A DNA stretch of 64,000 nt from Paenarthrobacter aurescens (GTDB taxonomy: Bacteria; Actinomycetota; Actinomycetes; Actinomycetales; Micrococcaceae): the NCBI RefSeq assembly GCF_025421775.1, contig NZ_JAOEFX010000001.1:496001-560000 (forward strand), in the 5' to 3' direction. The notes beneath the pieces are model-generated. The model worked only from the letters and a program-made list of their open reading frames with translations, was not told where the DNA came from and ran no database searches. Each line of letters begins with the position of its first letter. The first letter of the stretch is position 1. Below are positions 27,911 through 39,550 of the stretch, piece after piece. The position numbers and the translations under genes are program-made.

Positions 27911-29059
27911 TCAACCTTCCATAGGGGGCATGGCGAGCAAGGCCGCCGTCGATTCTGCAATGGAGCGTTCTTCGTCACTTGGTACTACGAGCACCGGGAA
28001 TGCCGAATTTATGGTGCTGATTTTGCGAGTGCCCTTCTGGACGGACGTATTCAGGTCTTCATCAAGCCCAAGCCCCAGTGGTCCCAACCAGGCGACCACC
28101 CGGGCCCTGAAGAGCGCAGAGTTCTCACCCACGCCGCCGGTGAACACCAGAGCGTCAGGCCGGCCAACCACCATGGAATAGGAGGCTATGTACTTGGCGA
28201 GACGGTAGGCGGCCATGTCGATGGCCAGGCGTGCCCTGGGTTCGCCGTTGCCCGCTGCCTCTTCAACCTTCCGCATGTCTGCGGATCCTGCAATGGCCAG
28301 GAATCCCGACTGGTGGTTCAGGAGGTGGTCAACGTCATTCGCAGTTGCGCCTTCTTGCTGCAGAAGGAGGACCACGGCCGGGTCCAGGTCTCCGGAGCGT
28401 GTGCCCATCACGAGCCCTTCCATCGGGGTCATTCCCATGGAGGTGTCCACGCTGAGCCCGTTCCTGACGGCAGTGACGGACGCGCCGTTGCCAACATGCG
28501 CGACTATCGCACTCAACAACGCCACGTCGAGAAACTCTGCCGCGTCGCTACAGGCCATCTCCACCGAGATCCCGTGGAATCCGTAACGACGCACCGGGTG
28601 CGCGCGGTAGGCGTCCTCCGGGATGGCATAGCGGGCGGCGAACTCAGGGATGGAGCGATGGAATGCCGTGTCAAAGACGGCCACTTGCGGGAGGCCGGGC
28701 CACCGTTTGGCAGCGGCGTCAATGCAGGCAACACTGGCGGGGTTGTGGAGGGGCGCCAAGGCACTGAGTCCTTCAATGGCCGCTATCACGTCGGCAGTGA
28801 CACGTACCGGGGTGGTGAACCGCGGGCCGCCGTGGACTACGCGGTGTCCAATCGCCTCCGGATGCACGGATCCGAGGCCCTTCATGGTGCCGTCCATCTC
28901 TTCGAAGGCAGCGTTCAGGCGGTCAGGAGTGGAGCGGTCCTCCGGTGGCCAGTCCACTTGCCCGGAAGCCAGGATGCCCACAGCCGGGGAGGGAGCTGTT
29001 GTGTCACGCAGGTGGAACTTCAGCGATGAAGAGCCGGGATTCAGCACAAGAACACGCAT
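27911..29059 (-). CDS. ackA: Acetate kinase
   Basis: A 382-residue acetate kinase. Signature 1, VLNPGSSSLKFHL, is at residues 4-16. The catalytic region FDTAFHRSIPEF, HVGNGASVTAV and the late ALVFTGGVGENSA signature are intact. It transfers phosphate from acetyl phosphate to ADP. It is the first gene of an ackA-xfp operon and is divergent from the USP gene at 29224, sharing the DevR-type box at 29140. Confidence 0.95.
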   Translation of the reverse strand: MRVLVLNPGSSSLKFHLRDTTAPSPAVGILASGQVDWPPEDRSTPDRLNAAFEEMDGTMKGLGSVHPEAIGHRVVHGGPRFTTPVRVTADVIAAIEGLSALAPLHNPASVACIDAAAKRWPGLPQVAVFDTAFHRSIPEFAARYAIPEDAYRAHPVRRYGFHGISVEMACSDAAEFLDVALLSAIVAHVGNGASVTAVRNGLSVDTSMGMTPMEGLVMGTRSGDLDPAVVLLLQQEGATANDVDHLLNHQSGFLAIAGSADMRKVEEAAGNGEPRARLAIDMAAYRLAKYIASYSMVVGRPDALVFTGGVGENSALFRARVVAWLGPLGLGLDEDLNTSVQKGTRKISTINSAFPVLVVPSDEERSIAESTAALLAMPPMEG

Positions 29060-29139
29060 GTTCTCCTCTCACTTCCGCGGGCCAGGCTACGGTCGATGGC
29101 TCTCCTGTGGACCCTAATGCACGGAGCCGTTCAGCGGGA

Positions 29140-29154
29140 GGGCCTTCCGGCCCT
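29140..29154 (+). promoter_or_regulatory. DevR-type box 1 (ackA-xfp / USP divergent promoter)
   Basis: GGGCCTTCCGGCCCT, nearly palindromic, sits between ackA (81 bp) and the USP gene (70 bp), so it could serve both. It differs from the window consensus GKGACYTTCGGCCCT at two positions. Confidence 0.6.
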
Positions 29155-29223
29155 TGCGACGGCGGCCCGTCCCACCGATAGTGGAGAACACCACCGTTGG
29201 CAATCCGAAGGGGACGTCGGTTC

Positions 29224-30051
29224 GTGAAGATGCAGATCCTGGTTGCCCTTGATGGTTCCCGATCCGGTGGGATTGTGGCGGACTGGGCCGCGGACCGCGC
29301 GGATTCCCTTGGCCTTGGCTTGGCTCTGGTCCATGTGGTTCCCGGTGAGTGGGTTTACCCGCGGGAGGCCGACCGTCAACTGGCTGTGGGCCGGGCCGAT
29401 GACTTGCTCACCAGCGAAGCGGCGCGCCTGGCCGATATTTTTCCTGCTGTGGATGTCGTCACCAAGCGGTTGTCCGGCGAACCGGCCGAAACGATCGCGG
29501 CCCTGTCGTCCGACTACGAGTTGGTGGTGGTGGGTACGGACCGCGGGCCAGGGACGGAAGGGCAAGGGTACGGTTCGGTCAGTTTCCAAGTGGCTGTCAC
29601 CAGCAACAGCGATGTGGCCGTTATCCCGGCGGTGAGCCCTCAACTGCGTTCCGGGGTTGCTGTTGGCGTGGATGGCTCTGCTGAATCACTCGACGCCTTG
29701 GATTTCGCGGCCGGGGAAGCCCTGCGCTTGGATGAGGAATTGATCATTGTCCATGCCTCTGGCCCTGGCCCAGAGCCTGCCGGGGACACGGATGTCCTTG
29801 AGGCATCCGTCCAGCGCATAAAAGTGCAGTTCCCGGCCGTCATCGTGTCGGCACGGCCGGATCCGGACCGCAGTCCCGGGGAAGCGCTCGTGGCTGCCGC
29901 CAGGGGTGCACGGCTGTTGGTCATGGGTTGCAAGGGCCGGGGAGGACTGAGCGTGCTGCTGGGGTCCGTAGCCCAGCATGTGCTCCTGCACGTCCAATGC
30001 CCCACCATCCTGACCCGAGCCACTCCAGAGGCGCGACGCAGCGCTTACTGA
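29224..30051 (+). CDS. Universal stress protein, tandem UspA domains
   Basis: A 275-residue protein with two UspA domains (about 3-140 and 144-272). The first begins MQILVALDGSRSG. The second begins VAVGVDGSAES and keeps an ATP-binding-type GCKGRGGLSVLLGSV loop (G-x2-G-x9-G-S). Start chosen at GTG 29224 because AAGGGGA precedes it; ATG 29230 is possible. Two-domain USPs of this size are prominent in mycobacterial DosR regulons. Its 3' end overlaps the convergent PNPOx-like gene by 7 bp. Confidence 0.88.
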   Translation: MKMQILVALDGSRSGGIVADWAADRADSLGLGLALVHVVPGEWVYPREADRQLAVGRADDLLTSEAARLADIFPAVDVVTKRLSGEPAETIAALSSDYELVVVGTDRGPGTEGQGYGSVSFQVAVTSNSDVAVIPAVSPQLRSGVAVGVDGSAESLDALDFAAGEALRLDEELIIVHASGPGPEPAGDTDVLEASVQRIKVQFPAVIVSARPDPDRSPGEALVAAARGARLLVMGCKGRGGLSVLLGSVAQHVLLHVQCPTILTRATPEARRSAY

Positions 30052-30557
30052 GTTCCGTCGTCGACCCCGCCGGAAGCGTCCCCGCCCGAAACATGCCCGT
30101 CAGATGCGGTCGGATCCAGCGGCGGCCACCACTTTGACGGCGGGCTGATGACGAACCGCCGTCCGCTGACCTCCGTGGGCGTGACCCTGACCAGTACGTC
30201 CTTGGCGCCGGGCTGCCATGGGGAAAGGCCGGCTTCCACTGCCTCCTGGATGTCTTCAGGCTGGGTCACGAACTCCGGGCTGCCTTTGAGGATGACACTC
30301 CAGGCGACGGTCCCGTAGCGATTGAACCCATCGGCTTCCAGCGCAATCACCGTCCCTTCCCGAAGGACGTCGAGCTTGGTCCCCGGTCCGGTCCTGAAAA
30401 GAACAGTCCCGTAGTTCGGGACAAAGTTCACCGGAAAGATCTCCGGTACCTCGCCGTTGATAAGGGCGATCCTGCCGATGGACACCGATTGAAGGTACTT
30501 CCAGCAGTCGTGGACGCTGAGTTCTTTGGTGTCCTGATCCGTCGATGTGTTCTCCAT
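30045..30557 (-). CDS. PNPOx-like flavin/deazaflavin-binding fold protein (paralogue 1)
   Basis: A 170-residue split-barrel protein of the pyridoxamine 5'-phosphate oxidase-like superfamily. The shared pattern of the five paralogues here is visible: CWKYLQSVSIGRIAL, PEIFPVNFVP, FRTGPGTKL, ALEADGFN, AWSVILKG and VTPTEVSGRRF. Members bind FMN, F420 or haem, but the substrate cannot be told. An extended polar C-terminal tail is unique among the five. A DevR-type box lies 35 bp upstream. Confidence 0.85.
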   Translation of the reverse strand: MENTSTDQDTKELSVHDCWKYLQSVSIGRIALINGEVPEIFPVNFVPNYGTVLFRTGPGTKLDVLREGTVIALEADGFNRYGTVAWSVILKGSPEFVTQPEDIQEAVEAGLSPWQPGAKDVLVRVTPTEVSGRRFVISPPSKWWPPLDPTASDGHVSGGDASGGVDDGTQ

Positions 30558-30591
30558 GGGCCGAGCCTATCCCGTCCGGCTACGGCCCTAT

Positions 30592-30606
30592 AGGGCAGAA
30601 GGTCCC
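30592..30606 (-). promoter_or_regulatory. DevR-type box 2 (PNPOx-like gene 30045)
   Basis: Read on the minus strand as GGGACCTTCTGCCCT, 14 of 15 to the degenerate consensus, 35 bp upstream of the ATG at 30557. Confidence 0.65.
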
Positions 30607-30614
30607 TCCCTACC

Positions 30615-30629
30615 GTGCCCTTCGACCCT
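30615..30629 (+). promoter_or_regulatory. DevR-type box 3 (P-type ATPase 30692)
   Basis: GTGCCCTTCGACCCT, part of a 17-bp block (CCGTGCCCTTCGACCCT) repeated exactly upstream of the USP gene at 33359. It is centred about 70 bp before the ATPase start. Confidence 0.65.
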
Positions 30630-30691
30630 AGACGCGGACAGTTCCCCGATGGAGTCTTTCAGCGAACAGACATTCCCGCATTGGAGAGAAG

Positions 30692-33292
<2,601 letters not shown>

Positions 33293-33309
33293 GGTGGACT
33301 GCCATATCC

Positions 33310-33324
33310 GTGCCCTTCGACCCT
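33310..33324 (+). promoter_or_regulatory. DevR-type box 4 (USP 33359)
   Basis: GTGCCCTTCGACCCT, identical to box 3, ending 34 bp before the USP ATG. Confidence 0.65.
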
Positions 33325-33358
33325 GTTCAGCCAGGACCGCAGCAGGCAGGCTGTGACC

Positions 33359-33817
33359 ATGAACTCACAATCGCGCTCGGATCGGATCGTTGTCGGCGTC
33401 GATGGCTCCGAATACTCTTCAAAAACCCTGCACTTGGCGGGACAAATGGCGTCGGTATTCGGAGGTCCATTGGATGTGATCACCTGTGTGGGCATGTCCG
33501 ACTACTTCATGGCCTCGCGCTTCGAGCCCGAACTGACCCGGTTCACCTCGGAACTTGAAGACACGGCCAAGCGGCTGGTGGATGAGGCCTTGGAGCGTGC
33601 CTTCGGCAAGGACCGTCCGGAGAATCTCACGGTCACCGTCAAATTCGGCGAACCAGCCAAAGTCCTCGTCGAGGAAAGCCGCGGTGCACAGTTGCTTGTG
33701 GTCGGCAGGCGGGGGTCCGGCGGTTTCCTCAATCAGCCCATCGGGTCCGTCAGCCGGGCATGCGTCGCCCACGCGCAATGCCCCGTCCTTGTGGTGGCCC
33801 AGGATAAGGCCGGCTAA
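33359..33817 (+). CDS. Universal stress protein, single UspA domain
   Basis: A 152-residue UspA protein. The beta-1 motif IVVGVDGSEYS and the ATP-loop VVGRRGSGGFLNQPIGSVS are intact, indicating an ATP-binding type. Start at ATG 33359 is favoured over GTG 33353 by spacing from AGGCAGG. The gene ends 15 bp from the convergent pta stop. Confidence 0.88.
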   Translation: MNSQSRSDRIVVGVDGSEYSSKTLHLAGQMASVFGGPLDVITCVGMSDYFMASRFEPELTRFTSELEDTAKRLVDEALERAFGKDRPENLTVTVKFGEPAKVLVEESRGAQLLVVGRRGSGGFLNQPIGSVSRACVAHAQCPVLVVAQDKAG

Positions 33818-33832
33818 CCAGGAGAACGAAAG

Positions 33833-35905
33833 CTAGTGGGGAGATTGAGCCTGAACAGCAGTGATGGCGACAGTGTTGATGATGTCTTCGATCGTAGATC
33901 CCCTGGACAGATCGTTGATGGGTTTACGGAGCCCCTGAAGGATAGGGCCGACGGCGACAGCGCCGGAAGACTGTTCGACAGCCTTATAGGTGTTGTTCCC
34001 TGTGTTCAGGTCCGGGAAGACGAAGACTGTCGCCCTTCCTGCGACGACAGAAGACGGCAACTTTGAATTGGCGATGGCCTCGTCCACAGCGGCGTCGTAC
34101 TGAATTGGCCCGTCCACGGCAAGGTCCGGGCGGGCAGCCCTCACCAACTCCGTGGCGCGCCTGACTTTGTCAACGGCAGTTCCGACCCCGGATCCTCCGG
34201 TGGAATATGACAGCATTGCCACCCTGGGTTCGACGCCAAACTGTGCTGCAGTCGCAGCCGATGCGAGAGCGATGTCCGCCAGTTGCCGGTCCGTGGGTTC
34301 CGGGACAACGGCACAATCTCCGTAGACCAGCACACGGTCCGGAAACAGCATGAAGAAGACGGACGACACCAGCCCGCCATCCTGGCTCTTCACGAACTCC
34401 AACGCGGGCCGAATCGTGTTTGCGGTGGTATGTGCCGCTCCGGAGACCATCCCATCGGCCTCCCCCATGTGCACCATCATGGTGCCGAAGTAGGAACCGT
34501 CCAGCATGATCTCCCTGGCCCGTTCCAGGATCATTCCTTTGTGGGCACGCAGACGCTGGTATTCCACGGCGAATGACTCACGCCAGGGCGAGAGAGCGGG
34601 GTCGATGACGGTGATTCCGCGCACGTCGATCCCTTGGGCATCGGCAAGCTCACGGACCGCTGACAGGTTGCCAAGAATCGTCACGTGGCACACATCCCGG
34701 CGACGCAGAATCTCCGCCGCACGCAATACCCGGTTGTCTGTGCCCTCAGTCAGCACTATTCGCTTCTTCTGCTGACGCGCACGTTCAACCAAGTCATTGA
34801 GAAAACGCAACGGCGTCATTGTCGCGGGGCGCGGCAGCGCCAATCGTTCCAACAATTCTGTTTCGTCGATGGATCGGGCCCACACACCCAACGCCGCGGC
34901 CACCCTGCGGTTTTCTCCAGTGTGGATCTCGCTGCGGACGTTCGAGACCCGTTGCGCAGTGGTGTAGGTATCAGCAGCCTCCGTGAAGACAGGGAAAGGG
35001 GCGTGGGCCGCCAAAGGCAGCACGTTGCCGGAAGGGACCAGACCATCAGTAAGAATGACCCCGGAAGGTGTGGGCAGCTCCGGGGACAAAGCCGAGGCCA
35101 GGCAGGCTGTGATGACATCTGCGCGGTCCCCGGGAACGATGACCAGATCCCCTTGCTCAAGGACGCGCAGGAAGTTCTCCACGTTCATCGCGGCTACTTT
35201 CACCCTGCCCACGTCCCGGTCCAGCTCTGCGCTGCCCGAGAGCCGTACAAGCGACAATGACATCGCCACATCGGCCACGGTGGGAGCCGAAATCTCAGGA
35301 ACCTCGGGAATCACATAGCTTGGAAGGCTTCCCGTAGCTGCCCTAACGGCTCCCCGGGCTGTGTCGATGCATGCTGGCTGGGCGCGGTTGACCACGACGG
35401 ACAACACCGCGCATCTGGCTGCCTCGAGCTGCCGCGCCGCCTCCGTCACAGCCCGTGTGGTCTCCCGCGGGCTCAAGCCCTGGGCACCGATGACGGCAAG
35501 AACCGGCAAACCGAGATTGTTGGCCAGTTCAGCGTTCAGGTCGAACTCCCTCCCGGCGTCCGCGCCCCTCAGGTCCGAACCGTCCACCACAACCACGTCA
35601 CATTCTTCGGCGATGCGTCCAAACTCCTCGAGTGCCCTGGACGAAACCTCGTCCTCGCGGCCCGCTGCCAGTGCTTCCCGGGCATCCGCCAACGTCATTC
35701 CGCCCCTGCAGCGCACTGACTCCAGTTTGTACCGCCTGCGAAGCATCCTGAGGAGCGGGTCGTTGGCCGGATCTGTTCCGTTCACGATTGGCCGGTAGAA
35801 ACCCAGACGGCCTGTTCTGCGGTGCAGCGCGTCAGCCAAGCCCAGGACCACGAGTGACTTACCGGCTTCCGGTGCAACGGACAGAACATAGACGCCTTGG
35901 ATCAT
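33833..35905 (-). CDS. pta: Phosphate acetyltransferase (long form)
   Basis: A 690-residue Pta interconverting acetyl-CoA and acetyl phosphate. The N-terminal third is the BioD-like P-loop domain (VLSVAPEAGKSLVVLGLADA), then a DRTGG-type domain. The catalytic PTA_PTB domain begins about residue 370 (KKRIVLTEGTDNRVLRAAEI) and includes DGMVSGAAHTTANTIRPALE and ATVFVFPDLNTGNNTYKAVE. Start is the ATG at 35905 with GGAGGG 6 nt before it. Together with ackA and xfp it completes acetate/acetyl-phosphate metabolism in this island. Confidence 0.95.
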   Translation of the reverse strand: MIQGVYVLSVAPEAGKSLVVLGLADALHRRTGRLGFYRPIVNGTDPANDPLLRMLRRRYKLESVRCRGGMTLADAREALAAGREDEVSSRALEEFGRIAEECDVVVVDGSDLRGADAGREFDLNAELANNLGLPVLAVIGAQGLSPRETTRAVTEAARQLEAARCAVLSVVVNRAQPACIDTARGAVRAATGSLPSYVIPEVPEISAPTVADVAMSLSLVRLSGSAELDRDVGRVKVAAMNVENFLRVLEQGDLVIVPGDRADVITACLASALSPELPTPSGVILTDGLVPSGNVLPLAAHAPFPVFTEAADTYTTAQRVSNVRSEIHTGENRRVAAALGVWARSIDETELLERLALPRPATMTPLRFLNDLVERARQQKKRIVLTEGTDNRVLRAAEILRRRDVCHVTILGNLSAVRELADAQGIDVRGITVIDPALSPWRESFAVEYQRLRAHKGMILERAREIMLDGSYFGTMMVHMGEADGMVSGAAHTTANTIRPALEFVKSQDGGLVSSVFFMLFPDRVLVYGDCAVVPEPTDRQLADIALASAATAAQFGVEPRVAMLSYSTGGSGVGTAVDKVRRATELVRAARPDLAVDGPIQYDAAVDEAIANSKLPSSVVAGRATVFVFPDLNTGNNTYKAVEQSSGAVAVGPILQGLRKPINDLSRGSTIEDIINTVAITAVQAQSPH

Positions 35906-35969
35906 GGTGTGTCCCTCCGGGCTGGTCATCCGATGCTTCACAGGTTCCACCCCGCAGGCAGTCCACACC

Positions 35970-35984
35970 AGAGGCGAAGGTCAC
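35970..35984 (-). promoter_or_regulatory. DevR-type box 5 (pta)
   Basis: Minus-strand GTGACCTTCGCCTCT, 65 bp upstream of the pta ATG. It departs from consensus at positions 11 and 13. Confidence 0.5.
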
Positions 35985-36002
35985 GATGGCTGTGTCGCCC
36001 TC

Positions 36003-36017
36003 GGGACTTTGGACTCT
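36003..36017 (+). promoter_or_regulatory. DevR-type box 6 (PNPOx-like gene 36117)
   Basis: GGGACTTTGGACTCT, centred about 107 bp before the ATG at 36117, back to back with box 5 in the pta/PNPOx divergent region. Confidence 0.5.
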
Positions 36018-36116
36018 GTTGGGGGCGGGGAGCCAGCCATAGGCTCAGGAGCATCGAAACCAACGGTGACGAGGCGATTCGCCAGCTGCACCACCCCACC
36101 CAGGAGACAAAGACCC

Positions 36117-36539
36117 ATGGAAACCGACGAACGCCCCGGAACCGTCCTATCCGAAGCCGACTCATGGAAAGTCCTGGAACGCAACCAGCATGGTCGCCTT
36201 GCCGTCAGTGTCCTGGGCGAGCCGGACATCTACCCGCTGAATTTCATCGCGCACAACCAGCGGCTGCTCTTGAGGACGAACCCGGGAACAAAGCTCGCAG
36301 AGCTCACCGTCAATGAGAAGGTTGCCTTCGAGGTAGAGGAGATCGTCGGCGCCGAAGCCTGGAGTGTTGTCCTTAAGGGGACCGCCAGGGTGATCGAGTC
36401 GCAATCGGAGATCGACGAGGCCGACAAACTGCCCCTGAAGCCGTGGATTCCGACGCGTAAATACACCTACGTGGAGATCACTCCCACCCGGGTCCATGGC
36501 CGCCACTTTGAACTCGGGGATGAGCCGGAGCGGTATTGA
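36117..36539 (+). CDS. PNPOx-like protein (paralogue 2)
   Basis: A 140-residue split-barrel protein with SWKVLERNQHGRLAV, PDIYPLNFIAHN, LRTNPGTKL, EAWSVVLKGTARV and ITPTRVHGRHFEL. It lacks the C-terminal tail of paralogue 1 and uses PLNF rather than PVNF. AGGAG precedes the ATG. Its last 62 bp overlap, antisense, the 3' end of the P-type ATPase gene at 36478. Confidence 0.85.
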   Translation: METDERPGTVLSEADSWKVLERNQHGRLAVSVLGEPDIYPLNFIAHNQRLLLRTNPGTKLAELTVNEKVAFEVEEIVGAEAWSVVLKGTARVIESQSEIDEADKLPLKPWIPTRKYTYVEITPTRVHGRHFELGDEPERY

Positions 36540-38412
36540 CCCCACGGGCCTCCGCAGTCTGCACTGACGCAACAGACCGTCCGGGACCCAAGGCCCTGAG
36601 GGCATTGAGAATGGTGGCAAGATCCACCAGCTCCTGCAGCAGCGCCCCGGCGACAGCCGGAATCATGCCAAGCGACGCCATCACCATCAGGCCCAGGCTG
36701 AGCAGTATCCCGGTCCAAATGCTGGTCCGCGCGATTCGAAGGGTACGCTGCCCGATGCCAACCGCGACCGCGGCCTTGGACAGGTCATCGACCATAATCA
36801 CCACGTCCGCCGACTCGCTGGCCGCAGTGGCACCTTTGGCACCCATGGCGATACCGACGTCGGCCGCTGCCAGCACCGGAGCGTCGTTGACGCCATCGCC
36901 AACCATCATCACGGGCCTGAGCGGAAGTGCCGCGACGGCAATAACTTTGTCAGCAGGCAGGCATTCGGCCATGACGTTGTTGATGCCCGCCTCCGCAGCG
37001 ATGTGGTGGGCCGTCGTCGCAGTGTCTCCGGTCAGGAGCATTGTCTCCGCGACCCCGAGCCTCCGAAGTTCCGTCAGGGTGTCCTCCGCATTTGGGCGCA
37101 AGGGATCGCTCATGACCAGAGTGCCGGCGAACCGGCCATCCACCCCGATGTAAATCCCAAGATGGCCTCCTGGCAGTGTCGTCTTGTCGAAGCCGCTCAC
37201 CAGGGAACCGACGTAAGCAGGTTTTCCTACCACTACGTGGCGGTCTCCGCAGTCGGCCGTGACCCCGTTGGTTGCATGTTCACTCGCGCTCGTTGCCGGT
37301 ATCAGCGCCAGGCCGCGAGCTCGGGCTGCTGCCATGACTGAAGCTGCCAGGACGTGGGTGGAATACTGCTCAGCGGAGGCGGCCAGCTGCAGCAGGGCAT
37401 CTTCGGACAAATTCGAGGTCGGAGCCACCCGGATTCCGGCCAGGGAAGGATTGCCTTGGGTGAGGGTCCCGGTCTTGTCGAAGACGGCGGTCTTGACTCT
37501 GCTGAGTTGCTCCAGCGTCCCGGCGTTTTTGATGATGATGCCGGCATGTGCGGCCCTGCTGGTCCCCGCAAGGAACGCGACAGGTGCAGCTATCAGCAAT
37601 GGGCACGGGGTGGCTACCACCAAGACCTCAGCGAACCGTCCCGGATCCTGGCTGAAAAACCAGGCAGCGCCGGCCAGCACCAAGGCGACCAGAGTGAAAG
37701 GCACAGCATATTTGTCCGCAAGCCGTACCGTCGGCGCGCGGCTTGCAGCGGCTTCCTGAACCAAGGCGACTATTTGGCTGTACTGGGAATCCCCGGCGGT
37801 GGCCGTAGCCTTCATACGCACGGCATCGGCCCCGTTGATCGAGCCGCTGAGCAGCAGTTCGCCCTTGGTTCGCTCAGCAGGCAGGCTTTCGCCCGTCAAC
37901 GCTGACTCGTCAAAGATTCCGACGTCGGACAGCAAGCTACCGTCCACCGGAACCAACTCTGACGGTCTGACCAGCAGCACGTCCCCCGGGATCACGGCAT
38001 CGACCAGGATATCTTCCACGGGCAGGCCGGGACGTTCCCGGTGCGCGTTCCGTGGGGACCGATCCAGGAGTGCACGGAGCTCCTTGGTTGCGCGGCCCTG
38101 GGCAAATTGTTCCAGCGCTTCCCCGCCTGTCAGCATCAGCACCACGATCAGGGATGCCAGGTATTCCCCCACCGCAACAGTTGAACAAATGGCCATCACG
38201 GCCAGGAGGTCGATGCCCCAGCGTCCGTGCAGGAGCCCTTTGATCATGGTGCCGGCCCGGTAGAGGGCAACACCAAGGGCAAATATGCTCGCCAGCCCTT
38301 GGGCTGCCGGTATGAGTCCGATGGCAGCCAGGACCGCGACGGCGGCGAGCACCACCACTGTCGCTGTCACTAACGGAAATCGCAGGGCTGAGTGCAGCAG
38401 ACGTTGTGTCAT
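36478..38412 (-). CDS. P1B-type (heavy-metal) ATPase without metal-binding domain
   Basis: A 644-residue pump. It has several N-terminal hydrophobic segments, ALTGESLPAE (171-180), the transmembrane metal-site motif as TPC (268-270, where CPC or SPC is usual), Asp312 in FDKTGTLTQG and GDGVNDAPVLAAADVGIAMG. No N-terminal heavy-metal-associated domain is present. The metal is unknown; TPC variants are a poorly characterised group. A 40-residue Ser/Arg/Gly-rich C-terminal tail overlaps the convergent PNPOx-like gene. It is the last gene of a four-gene operon starting at 40482. Confidence 0.87.
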   Translation of the reverse strand: MTQRLLHSALRFPLVTATVVVLAAVAVLAAIGLIPAAQGLASIFALGVALYRAGTMIKGLLHGRWGIDLLAVMAICSTVAVGEYLASLIVVLMLTGGEALEQFAQGRATKELRALLDRSPRNAHRERPGLPVEDILVDAVIPGDVLLVRPSELVPVDGSLLSDVGIFDESALTGESLPAERTKGELLLSGSINGADAVRMKATATAGDSQYSQIVALVQEAAASRAPTVRLADKYAVPFTLVALVLAGAAWFFSQDPGRFAEVLVVATPCPLLIAAPVAFLAGTSRAAHAGIIIKNAGTLEQLSRVKTAVFDKTGTLTQGNPSLAGIRVAPTSNLSEDALLQLAASAEQYSTHVLAASVMAAARARGLALIPATSASEHATNGVTADCGDRHVVVGKPAYVGSLVSGFDKTTLPGGHLGIYIGVDGRFAGTLVMSDPLRPNAEDTLTELRRLGVAETMLLTGDTATTAHHIAAEAGINNVMAECLPADKVIAVAALPLRPVMMVGDGVNDAPVLAAADVGIAMGAKGATAASESADVVIMVDDLSKAAVAVGIGQRTLRIARTSIWTGILLSLGLMVMASLGMIPAVAGALLQELVDLATILNALRALGPGRSVASVQTAEARGVNTAPAHPRVQSGGHGPGWE

Positions 38413-38421
38413 GTCCGCTGG

Positions 38422-39489
38422 TCAGTCATGAGGGTTTCGGCTGAGAACCACCTTCAGGGCCCCTGTTTCCGCCGCCCGCGAGAACGTGTCATAGGCATCC
38501 ATGATCTGTTCCAGCCCGAAATGATGCGTAGCGAACTTATCCGCAGGGAGCTTGTGTTGGGCCACCAGGCGAAGCAGCATCGGGGTGGTGTCGGTGTTGA
38601 CCAGTCCCATGCTGATGTTGATGTTCTGGATCCACAGGTCCTGGAGAGGCAGTTGGACGGGTTTTCCGTGGACCCCGATGTTGGCTACGTGCCCGCCGGG
38701 GCGGACCAAGCGCAGGGCCATGTCAAAAGTCTCCGGTAATCCGACCGCTTCCATGGCCACGTCCACCCCGGCGCCATCAGTGAGGGCGAGAACGTCCGCA
38801 ATCCATTCGGGGTTGCCGGGATTGACCGTGTGGGTGGCTCCGAAGTCGCGGGACTTGGTGAGCCGGCCCTCGTCTGGATCTATGGCCACCACCGTTGCCG
38901 CACCGTGGAGTCCGGCTGTTGCCATGGCCGCCAGTCCAATGGGTCCTGCCCCCACGATGGCCACGACGTCTCCTGGGGCCACGTGTCCGGCCTGAACTCC
39001 GATTTCGAAGGCAGTGGGCAGTATGTCGGAGAGCATGACGGCTTCGTCGTCGGTCACGCCGTGGGGCAGTTTGTGCAGGGAGTTCTCGGCATAGGGAACC
39101 CGAACGGATTCAGCCTGGGTACCATCGATGAGGTGGCCGAAGATCCAGCCGGTTCCAGCCTGTCCTTCATCACCCAGACAATGGGAAAACAGGCCCCTCC
39201 TGCAGTTGCCGCAATGCCCACATGACTTGATACAGGAGATGATCACCCGGTCCCCCCGGCGGAGTGAACTCACTGAACTCCCAACATCGGTGACGGTCCC
39301 TACCCCTTCGTGCCCGAGGATGCGCCCTGGCTGGACCGCTGGGACATCTCCTTTGAGGATGTGCAGATCCGTACCGCAAATGGTGGTGGTGTCGATGCGA
39401 ACGATTGCGTCGGTGGGGTGCAGGATGACCGGATCGGGAACGTCTGTCCAGGACTTTTCGCCGGGGCCACCGTAGACGAGTGCCTTCAT
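38422..39489 (-). CDS. Zinc-dependent alcohol dehydrogenase, MDR family
   Basis: A 355-residue medium-chain dehydrogenase. Catalytic zinc ligands lie in TICGTDLHILKG and GHEGVG. A structural zinc Cys cluster is present (SCGHCGNCRRGLFSHC). The Rossmann motif VGAGPIGLAA with Asp in VAIDPDEGR suggests NAD. Relatives include propanol-preferring and Tdh-like enzymes. In this context reduction of acetaldehyde or another aldehyde to recycle NADH is a reasonable inference. It sits between the PNPOx pair and the P1B ATPase gene. Confidence 0.88.
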   Translation of the reverse strand: MKALVYGGPGEKSWTDVPDPVILHPTDAIVRIDTTTICGTDLHILKGDVPAVQPGRILGHEGVGTVTDVGSSVSSLRRGDRVIISCIKSCGHCGNCRRGLFSHCLGDEGQAGTGWIFGHLIDGTQAESVRVPYAENSLHKLPHGVTDDEAVMLSDILPTAFEIGVQAGHVAPGDVVAIVGAGPIGLAAMATAGLHGAATVVAIDPDEGRLTKSRDFGATHTVNPGNPEWIADVLALTDGAGVDVAMEAVGLPETFDMALRLVRPGGHVANIGVHGKPVQLPLQDLWIQNINISMGLVNTDTTPMLLRLVAQHKLPADKFATHHFGLEQIMDAYDTFSRAAETGALKVVLSRNPHD

Positions 39490-39550
39490 TGTGTTGCTCC
39501 GTCCTTGTTATGCCTGGCTGAAACACCGGGCGCGTGCGCTGGTGCGTGCG

